Of a stretch of DNA of 64,000 nucleotides, positions 1-9,400 are shown one piece after another. Every line of letters begins with the position of its first letter. Positions within the stretch are counted from its first letter, which is position 1. This stretch comes from RHLJ01 sp965601955 (GTDB taxonomy: Bacteria; Bacteroidota; Rhodothermia; Balneolales; Balneolaceae). The notes below the pieces were generated by a model. The model was not told the DNA's origin, made no database searches, and worked only from the letters and a program-made list of their open reading frames with translations. The position numbers and the translations under genes are program-made. The DNA lies in the NCBI GenBank assembly GCA_965601955.1, contig OZ271855.1, positions 1,922,001 to 1,986,000 on the forward strand. The letters are read 5' to 3'.

Positions 1-3000
1 CCAAAGTGGTTGTACCACTAAGGCTTAATACGCCGGTTGTACTGTTAAACGAACCAGTGATACCAAGTGCAGTAGTATAGGCTAACTCATCTTCACCTAA
101 GAAGTAATTATTAGTGAATGCAATGGTTGCACCCTGAAGGTTAGTATTGTCAATATCAGAAATGGTAAGGGCGCTGCTAATTGAGATAGCTGCATCACCT
201 TCGGTAAAAGCCAGGGTACTGCTCTCAAGGTTAGCCAGGGTAGGGAGGCTATTAGAGCTGATTACGGAAATATTACGGGTTACCACATTGCTTGAATCGT
301 CCCAGTCGTACACCATAAAACTGATCTCCCTGGTTGAAACCGTAGGGCTTGTAGTATCCGTATTTCGATAGGTGACATTTCGAAGTGCGGCCTGGTAATT
401 AGCTGTAGTGGTTGACCCGGTTAGAGTTAATACTCCGGTAGAAGAGTTATAAGAGCCTGAAATACCCAGGGCAGTTGTGTATGCTAACACGTCTTCTGAA
501 CTAACAAATCCATTTGATATATATACTTTAGCACTATCGATTTCTGTGGCATCGTCTTCGGTATCTTCATCCGCCAGGGTGATGGTAGAGGTAATATCAG
601 TTGCAGCATCACCTTCCGTATAACTTAACTCGGAAACTTCAAGACCAGAGAGAACAGGAGGGTTGTTCAACCATTTCTCACTTAAGTATGCGTAGATGTT
701 TGTGAAATCGGAAGAAGACAAAGATGAATTCCAGGATACAAGTTCAGCAATTTCACCAGTAAAACTATTAGTACCGCTTGGTAATGAGGTGAGTGTAGGG
801 TCGCTGGTTCCATCTTCCTCACCTATGGTTGGGTCTCCACTGTGGCTGCTCATAGTACCGGCTACGAGGTCGCTGGTAATTATACTTCCCCCATTAATAT
901 TTGCTTGCCAGGTATTATTATCAGGTTGGTTGTGATTGGCAATTATTATGTAAGTGCTGTTCGTCTCGACAGTGCCAAGATTTATTGATACATCATCGCC
1001 ATCCGTCCATGAACTGTTGCTGCTCCAGGCATAAGCATATGCTACACCATTTTTAATCGAAATTTGATAACCATTTACACTACCACCTTGTTCATATATT
1101 ATTTGCAGCCCTGATAAGTCATCGCTGGTTCGAAATACTGCAGCAAAAGATTTTTGGGTAAAGGTGCTCGTATTTACCAGGTTATTATCCTCAACGGCGT
1201 AATTATCACCATTACTACCGGAATTCCCATCAAATATTATGGCACCTCGCCCTCCTAAGGCAGAAGAGCTTAATGTTGGTTCGTCTCCACTTGGCGCTAT
1301 TGCAGAAATATCTTCAGTACTGGCTGAGACATTATCCGATCTATCGCCCCAACTTGATAAGGAACCATTAGGAGGTTGATTAGTCGCCGCATCGCCATCA
1401 CCATCAGCATCTTGAGCGTCATAATTAAAGACCCCTATACTTTTGTACGATGCAAGTTCAGTGATTGCTGTTGGGTATTCAATATCACGCGTGATTGTAG
1501 AGCTTTCTTCCGTTCCATCGTGCACCGAAAAACTAATGGTGCGGATACTTATAGTAGGGGAGCCTGATTCGTTTTCATAAGTAACAGATCTTAAAGCTGC
1601 CTGATAAGAGCTAAGGGAAGCAGTGCCTTCCAATTTAAGCTGGCCCGCTACATCGTCCCAGCTTCCTGTTATTCCCGATTGGTTGACAAACCGAAGGGTA
1701 TCTTCAGCAGACAAATATCCACTGGAGATCTTTATAAAGGCACTATCCAGATTGGTGTCATCCAGGTCTGTGACTTCTATGGTATTAGTAATGGTCTTTT
1801 CACCACCTCCGGCAAAATAGGTGATGTTGCTATTCTCCAAATTGCTTAATACCGGAGCGATATTCGCTTTCACAATATCAATATTTCTTGCTTCTGCGTT
1901 GCTGTCATCATCTCCGTCATTTATGGTGAAGCTGATAGTGCGTGTGGCGGTACCTGGGGCAGGGTCTGTGTTTTGATAGGTTACACTACGCAGGGCAGTT
2001 TGGTAGTTAGCTAACGTAGCAGAGCCTGTTAAGGTGAGAATTCCCGTACCTGAGGAGTAACTGCCTGTAATCCCGTTTTGATTTGTGAACCCTAACACAT
2101 CTTCAGTACCGTCAAAATTGGAGGTGATGGCGACTGTTGCATCTTCAATATTGGTATCATTACCATCCGATATTGCTAGACTGGAGGTTATGGTAAGCGG
2201 AGAATCGCCGGAGTTAAAAGTGAGGGAGCTGCTTTCTATTGAACTTAAAACAGGCTCAGCATTAATTTGTATGACAAAACTTGAGGGAGAGAATTGATTA
2301 TTATATTCGGTCGCTATCCAGGCGCTGTCACGGGCTGTATTAGAAATACGTACTTCATCCATATATCCTTGGAAATCCCATGTTCCAAAACTTGAAAGTG
2401 TTATATCTTCATCATCTACAGTGAAAGATGCTATGGAATTTTTAGTGGCTGCCTGTTCCCCATCCAGGTAAATAAAACGATCACCGCTAGAGTTCCGGCT
2501 TACTACGACATAATACCAGGTACTATTTGATAATATTCCAGAATTAGTTCTGAGGTGGTCACCATTCACAGAAAACACTAAATTATTTTCTTCATTACTA
2601 TACCAAATTGAATATCCATTAGTGTAGGAACCTTTTGTAATAAGATCTGGTGCATCATCTAGATTTAAGGGATATACCCATAAAGAGATGGTAATATTCC
2701 CGGTGATATCAAGGGGAGAGGTTCCATTATCTGCTATGGTAATTACATCGTTTGTGCCAGGATCTGTGAATTCACGTGCTCCACCAATCTGCCCGGTAAC
2801 AGCTGTAGTTGCATTATCACTTATGTCTGTTGAAGGAATTTCTCCTGAAGCGTCGGTAAAGTTTATGGGACCAGTCGAGGTTTCATCCAAATGTAGGACC
2901 AGCTTGTAATTTGAGTCCCATACATTGACTGTAGATTGATCACTTGAGATGCTCGAGTTCCCAAAATACATATAGAATTCTGTGTCAACAGAAACGGAGA

Positions 3001-3346
3001 GGGTGGGAAAGCGTACCCAGATTATGATTTCTCCTGTTGAGGGATCATAATCCTCCAGCTGGTGGCTTAGTATGGTGGTACCATTATCGGAAGTGAAGAC
3101 AATGTCATAGCCATTCACATTCTGAACAAAGCCACCGTTTCCGGTGCTCCTAAGATCATTTAATGTTGTGCTGACAAGAACTGGAAAATTGGATAAATCT
3201 GAATTACCGACTACGTTGTCACTTTCAACAATGAACTTCTTTCGGTTCGTGTAATTGCCTAGTTGTGCACTGGCTAAGTCACTGAACAGAAGAAGGAGAA
3301 CTAAGAATGAAAAGATAGATTTTTGAGGACCTTTCTTAACAAACAT
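1..3346 (-). CDS. Giant secreted DUF2341/LamG/cadherin-like repeat protein, 3' end outside window
   Basis: The minus strand is open from an ATG at 3346 to the window edge, giving 1115 codons without a stop, so the C-terminus lies outside the window. The N-terminus has a signal peptide ending near SDLASAQ. A DUF2341 domain follows (NFPVLVS...YDIVFTSDNGTTILSHQLEDY), then a LamG/concanavalin-like domain, two cadherin-like repeats of about 120 residues (LTLTGSATLANYQTALRSVTYQNTD type), a second LamG-like domain (about 630-880), and two more repeats. Order and sequence match the first 1100 residues of the 2681-residue protein encoded at 3447-11492, so the two are tandem paralogues separated by 100 bp. 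By analogy it should be exported and end in a type IX sorting domain that cannot be seen here. Role inferred: cell-surface adhesin or polymer-binding protein. Confidence 0.93.
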   Translation of the reverse strand, partial: MFVKKGPQKSIFSFLVLLLLFSDLASAQLGNYTNRKKFIVESDNVVGNSDLSNFPVLVSTTLNDLRSTGNGGFVQNVNGYDIVFTSDNGTTILSHQLEDYDPSTGEIIIWVRFPTLSVSVDTEFYMYFGNSSISSDQSTVNVWDSNYKLVLHLDETSTGPINFTDASGEIPSTDISDNATTAVTGQIGGAREFTDPGTNDVITIADNGTSPLDITGNITISLWVYPLNLDDAPDLITKGSYTNGYSIWYSNEENNLVFSVNGDHLRTNSGILSNSTWYYVVVSRNSSGDRFIYLDGEQAATKNSIASFTVDDEDITLSSFGTWDFQGYMDEVRISNTARDSAWIATEYNNQFSPSSFVIQINAEPVLSSIESSSLTFNSGDSPLTITSSLAISDGNDTNIEDATVAITSNFDGTEDVLGFTNQNGITGSYSSGTGILTLTGSATLANYQTALRSVTYQNTDPAPGTATRTISFTINDGDDDSNAEARNIDIVKANIAPVLSNLENSNITYFAGGGEKTITNTIEVTDLDDTNLDSAFIKISSGYLSAEDTLRFVNQSGITGSWDDVAGQLKLEGTASLSSYQAALRSVTYENESGSPTISIRTISFSVHDGTEESSTITRDIEYPTAITELASYKSIGVFNYDAQDADGDGDAATNQPPNGSLSSWGDRSDNVSASTEDISAIAPSGDEPTLSSSALGGRGAIIFDGNSGSNGDNYAVEDNNLVNTSTFTQKSFAAVFRTSDDLSGLQIIYEQGGSVNGYQISIKNGVAYAYAWSSNSSWTDGDDVSINLGTVETNSTYIIIANHNQPDNNTWQANINGGSIITSDLVAGTMSSHSGDPTIGEEDGTSDPTLTSLPSGTNSFTGEIAELVSWNSSLSSSDFTNIYAYLSEKWLNNPPVLSGLEVSELSYTEGDAATDITSTITLADEDTEDDATEIDSAKVYISNGFVSSEDVLAYTTALGISGSYNSSTGVLTLTGSTTTANYQAALRNVTYRNTDTTSPTVSTREISFMVYDWDDSSNVVTRNISVISSNSLPTLANLESSTLAFTEGDAAISISSALTISDIDNTNLQGATIAFTNNYFLGEDELAYTTALGITGSFNSTTGVLSLSGTTTL

Positions 3347-3446
3347 GTGTTATTCGTTAAGCTGATCCCAGACAAATCAAATATACCTCTTGTTGCCTAT
3401 CAAAACGTATTGATTAGTTCTTTCTAATATTAAAAATCAGGCAGAG

Positions 3447-6400
3447 CTACTTTATCAGTGTAAATTTCTTCAGTAGCACTTTGCTATTGGTTGTTAGCCT
3501 ATAGAAGTAGACACCACTTGCCAGCTCTCTTGAGTTAAATTGAATCTCATACCTACCAGCTGTTCTTAGCCCATCAACCAGTGTTCTAATCTTACGACCA
3601 AGAATATCATAAACTACTAATTCCACATTACTGTCTTCATTTAAACCGAATGGAATGGTAGTGGTAGGATTAAAGGGATTTGGGTAGTTTTGTGAAAGGA
3701 AAATCTCTTCCGGTACATCTCGCTCAATTTGTTCTGTACTCACCTTTAAGGTAAATCGTGTACTCTGGGTACTGGCTTTCGCTCTAATGCTAAAGTTGGG
3801 AGAAGATGGATTTGCTTTAGGAGCTACTTTTGCCCTGGTCGAGTGGAAGAAGGTGTATGTACGTTCTTCCATCATATTAATCTCCTGTCCGGTCTCATTG
3901 TCAATTAACGTGAGAATCCAATCCTCAGGTACTCCTCTTAGTTCATCCCAAACAATAGTTAATTCTTCTGAAGTAGGCACCCCATTCTCAAAAGCAGCGA
4001 TATGTAGTGGTATAAATAACCTTGAATTGAAGTCAATAGGTAGGCTATTGATCGCTAATTGAGAACCATTATCGAGTAAAGAGTGGAATTCAATAAAAGA
4101 ACTGGTAAGTGGGGATAGGGTATAGGCATCCAGGATATCTTTATTCCTCAAGCCCTGATCTGAGAACATAAAATTAGTTCTTTTTTGACGGCCACTAGCT
4201 GAGGTTACCGCGAAATCAAGAATTGGAATGGGTGTTTCATTTTGTTTTGATAAGGTATCAACTACTGCTCCTTTAGGAAGCTCTTTTCTTAAGAAGCTTC
4301 CCCCGGTAGTTTTGGCCTCTTTGCTTACTGCTAGTACAGGGCTTTCGTCATTTGCTTTAATCCAGAACCCCTGGAAAGGAGGGATGAGACCTCCATTTGG
4401 CAAGGTGCCCGTAGTCCCATTCCACGTTAGATATTCACCGTCTCCGCCATTCGCAGATGGATCCCATATATAAATAGTTGACTCAATATTAGTCTTCGTC
4501 CAGTTAGCCTCGTCATCCCAGTCGATAGTGGCAAGGAATGGATTTCCGACAAGATTCCAGCCTGAATCTGCAGTGACTGTATAAGTAACTCCAAAGTCTA
4601 CTTCTGTTCCATCTCCATCAAATTCCTGACCACTAACATCCAATGTATCAGGCAATGGATCATTATAACGTGAATCGGCTGGAATATCTCCAAACAGGAA
4701 GACAAACATTCCTTGCCCCTGGGTCACTTTTTGACTGGAACTTGTTGGCGCACGGAATCGCTGGTTATCAGTAGCGCCATTTCCTCCATTGTCATAGCTC
4801 TCTAAATAGGTAAGTACTGTAGGTTGAAGGCTATCAAGAGGGGCGTTGCCCAGTGTAGATCCAGAATAACCTTGCGTTAGTACTCCATCCAGGAATTCGC
4901 CAAACGTAGTATCAATGGGGGAGGAGATAAGCCTCCAGCCACGATCACCAAACATACGTTGCTGCATTCTTAATTCGCCATTACCGTACTGTTTTTCGTT
5001 GGCAATTAATGTTGTACCTGTAGGAAGGAACAGCGTACCGTTGGTGAGTTTTAGCGTATCAGAAACACTTAGATCATTAGTAAAATCAGCACCATTGTTA
5101 TTATCCAGCTCAAGATTTACATAATCGTTTGGAGTGGATACATCCTGGTTATTGGTACCATTGAGTTTCACAAAACCAACTGACATGTCTGAAATGGCTA
5201 AATCACCTGCAATAGTTACTGAATCTGTATTACTTCCCAGGATTTCTCCATCACCAGAAAGTTCTCCATTCACAATAAGTTCGATACCACCTGATACTGT
5301 TACCGAAGCACTTGCTTCTACTGATAGCTGAGCAATCTCGGTATCCGTTGTACTTACTACAGGTTGCTCATTACCTACAGCAGGAACTGCAGGGACCAGG
5401 ACTTTATCTCCAGGAACAGGAACCGATCCTGAGCTCCAGTTCGTAGCTAAGTCCCAATTCCGGGCATCGGCCACAGAACCTACAGAAGACTGCCACAGGT
5501 TATTAAATTCGGCAAATTCAACCTCGGCATCATCGGTAATAGCTGCTGCATTCAATGTACCTGTGATTGTTGCGGTACCAGCTACTACCGAAGAGGTAAG
5601 GGTGGCTGTATAGGTACCATCTGCATTATCAGTAACAGAAGTTAAGGTACCATCTGTAGCACTTAATACGATGGTTTCTCCACCGGAAGTAATGTTATTG
5701 CCTTCAGAGTCTTTGGTTTGAACCGTGATGGTAGAAGTAGAAAAACCATCGTTCAGAATTACAGTAGGACTTGCCGTAATGGTGGTAGTTGCTTCAGAAG
5801 GAGCACCAGGGGTTACATCAAAGGTATTACTCGTTCCTGTTTCCGATCCGGCGCTATTAGTTGCTGTAATAGAACAGGTTCCGAGGCTGGAAATGGAGAC
5901 AGTAGCTGAAGATAGAACACCAGCAACAAAACTTGCTGTTGTTCCCTGACCTGTGCCCATGGTACAATTCGATGAAAGACTAACCGTACCGGTAAACGTA
6001 TCTACCGTATCTTGGATACCATCTACGGCAACTACTGTTATGTTGAAATTTTGACCTGCTAACTTATCAGAAATATTTCCAGATGGCACTCTTTCAACCA
6101 CAAACTGGGTAAGTTGGCCTAGCACTACCACGTCAAATTCGTTACTGGTAGTATCGGCTAAGCCTGTACTTGAAGCAGTTAAGGAGTAGGTTCCAACTGC
6201 ATCAATATTGATATCATCAAATTCTGCAATACCGAATACATTTGTTTGTTCAGTGGTTGTTCCTCCTAATACTCCAGAACCGGAAACGATATTACGTGTT
6301 ACATCAATATTCACGCGGCTTTCTTCAACCGGGTTTCCAAATTGGTCAATCAATTGAACTCGAACAGCAGGGGAGATGGCCGAGCTTACATTTGAAGCAG

Positions 6401-9400
6401 AAGGCTGTTGCGCAAATTCCATTTCAATTTGAGTACCAGCTACCATAGTCAAAGTACCATAACTGGTTGAACCTCCAAGGCCGGTAGTACCGGTATTAGT
6501 GATATTTCCAGTATTTGGCAAAGTCCCTGTAGTAGGACGTACTTCAAAATTAGAAAAGGTAATTTCGCCAGGGTTACTTACAGATTCGGCGGTAATCGTA
6601 AATGTAATTTCTGTACTGGTGACAACTGGTGCGGATATCGCTAATTCCGTAGTCCCACCAAATGCAGGTAGTATAGCAGCGCCTGGGCTTGAACCCGTAT
6701 TCCATTCAAATCCCGTTGGCGCGGTAAAGACAAAAGTACCTCCATTGGTGAATTCTCCTTCAAAGCTTTCCTGTACTCGAGGCCCTGTTAGAGTTGTGTA
6801 AGCAGGAGAGGGGGCAATACTTGCATCATCAGCAGAAATAGCTTCACCACCTGTAGCAGCAGTAAGCGATCGAATGGCGATGCCATATTTGAAGGAGAGG
6901 TAATCCTCAACTGCTTCCTGGTCCTCAATAGTAACCTCATCCCCGTAAAGAATTACCTCAGCCACTAATCCATCCCAGCTTTCTGATGTATTCTCTGTTC
7001 CCTGACCAATAATTGCAGTGGTTACAGCAGAAAGTGAACCTGTTGGGATATTCTGGAAGAAAGAAGGATTACTAAGAACTCCATCAATGTATAGCTGATA
7101 GTTCTCCTCAGAAGTCCATTTTAGCATTACAATTTGACCGGAAGTAGTTTGAGCGAATTCAAAACTTTCTTGTGAGAAGGCCACGTTCAAATCACGCATA
7201 CCGGTTGTGATTACTCCTTCAGCGCCTCCGTTTGCTCCAAGGCTATCATACCTTATACTAAATACCTCGTCTCCACTGGTACCATCTGGTTCGTAGGTTG
7301 TCCAGAATCCACGATCAGAGCCTACTTCGTCAGACTCGATCACAAAAAATATGGTAAGCTCGTCAAGGCCATTTAAGTAATTTTCAGCATCAATATCTTC
7401 TAGCCTAAAGTTTGCTGTACCTGGAAACTCGATAGCATTTTGGTCATTCAGAGTACTGATACTTGTTCTAAATGTGGGTTCACTTCCACCATTCGTGGCT
7501 GTAAAATGTCGACCGTTGCCACTCTGATCTTCCCATCGCCCTACATCAGTACCTTCTGAACTTTGGGTAGAGCCACCAGTTGTGGTGAATGTGCCTTCAT
7601 CCCCTTTCAACCATAGCAATAAGTTATTAACAGATTTAGGAATACTAAATGAGATATCTCTGGTAGGTACATTACTATCTACATCCCCATCATTTGCTGT
7701 TATAGAAACGGTTCTTGGTATGTCAGTAGGGGTGGTAGTTGTACTTTGATATCGAACTGTTCGAATGGCCGACTGGAAGTCTGCCTTGGAAGCAGGCCCG
7801 GTTAGTGTCAAAGTTCCGGTGCCATCTGTCCAGGATTGTGAAATCCCAAATAGAGGTTGGAAAGTTAGGGTATCTTCAGCGCTATTGTAGTTTGTAGTGA
7901 TTTGAAAAATAACCGTTTCAATATCAGTATCATCTGGATCGGTAAGCGTTATGGTTTCCGAAATAACACTTGAGTCTCCAACCTGGTAGAAAATACCTGA
8001 ACTTTCTACACTGGAAAGGGTAGGGGCCGTATTCAAACTCGCTACAGAAATATCCCGGGTTGTGCCAGTAGCACTACTGTCAATACCATCAAATACTCTT
8101 ACTTCGATGGTTCTGTTAAGCCCTGTAACCGGATCAGAACTTGTGTTTTCATAAGTCACATTACGCAACGCTGTTTGATAGTTTGCCAATGTAGTGGAAC
8201 CGGTTAGCGTAAGAACTCCTGACATTGCATCGAAAGAACCAGTAATACCAAGGGCAGTAGAATAAGCTAGCTCATCTTCGCCAAGGAAATAGTTATTGGT
8301 GAAAGCAACAGTGGCGCCTTCCAGGTTAGTGTCGTCAGTATCTGAAACGGTAATTGCACTACTTATAGAGGTAGCTGCATCACCTTCGGTAAAGGCTATG
8401 GTTGTGCCTTCAAGGCTTGCTAATACTGGGAGGTCATTATTAGGAGAAATATCAATTTCCCTGGTTACTACGGCACTGGAATCATCCCAGTCAAACACCG
8501 TAAAGCTGATTTCTCGGGTAGTTGTAGAAGGAGTAGTTGTTTCGGTATTCTCGTAAGTGACATTTCTAAGAGCTGTTTGGTAATTGGCAACGGTAGTGGT
8601 TCCGGTAAGAGTGAGTACTCCTGAGCCAGAATCATAAGAGCCGGAGATTCCCAAAGCAGTAGCATAAGCAAGTACATCCTCAGAACTCTCAAATCCAGAG
8701 GTTATAGACACCTTAGCACTATCCAGATTAGTATTATCTGAATCGGTGATGGTAAGGGATGAGGTGATGTTCGCTGCACCTTCACCTTCACTGTAACTCA
8801 AGTTAGATATCTCTATATCTGCAACTACTGGAGCAACATTGAACCATTTTTCACTTAGGAATGCGTAGATATTGGTAATATCTATGGCTTCAAGACTATC
8901 ATTCCAGGAAATGATTTCACCTACAAACCCATCAAAATTACTGGTAGTACCTCCTGGATTTGAAAAACTAGTTGGGTCTCTGGTTCCGTCTTCTTCACCA
9001 ATATTTGGGTCACCACCATGATTGGCCATATCAACAGCTCCGTCCAGTTCCTGAATAGTTCCTCCATTTAAAGAAGCTCTCCAATAACTCGTTGCATCTG
9101 AACCTGTTGATCCATGACTGGCGATCATGATATAAGAGGTGTTAGCTTCTACTGCGCCGAGGTTTAAGGATTTGTTTTGAACACTCCAGTTATTACTGTA
9201 CGCATAGGCATAAGCAACCCCATCTTTAACGCTTAAATTATAGCCACGGCTACTCCCGCCTTGTTCATAGATAGTATGGAGCCCACTGATATTATCAGTA
9301 GTTCGAAATACTACAGCGAATGATTTTTCAGTAAAAGTTCCGACATTGATGGTAGGGGCAGTTCCTGGCTCACTTAGCGGGTAGTGATCTCCATTATTTC

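Noticed and set aside
147..3000. Several 60-80-codon plus-strand ORFs within 1-3346
   Set aside because: They lie opposite a continuous 1115-codon minus-strand frame rich in Ser/Thr/Gly, which commonly leaves open antisense frames. None has a recognisable domain.
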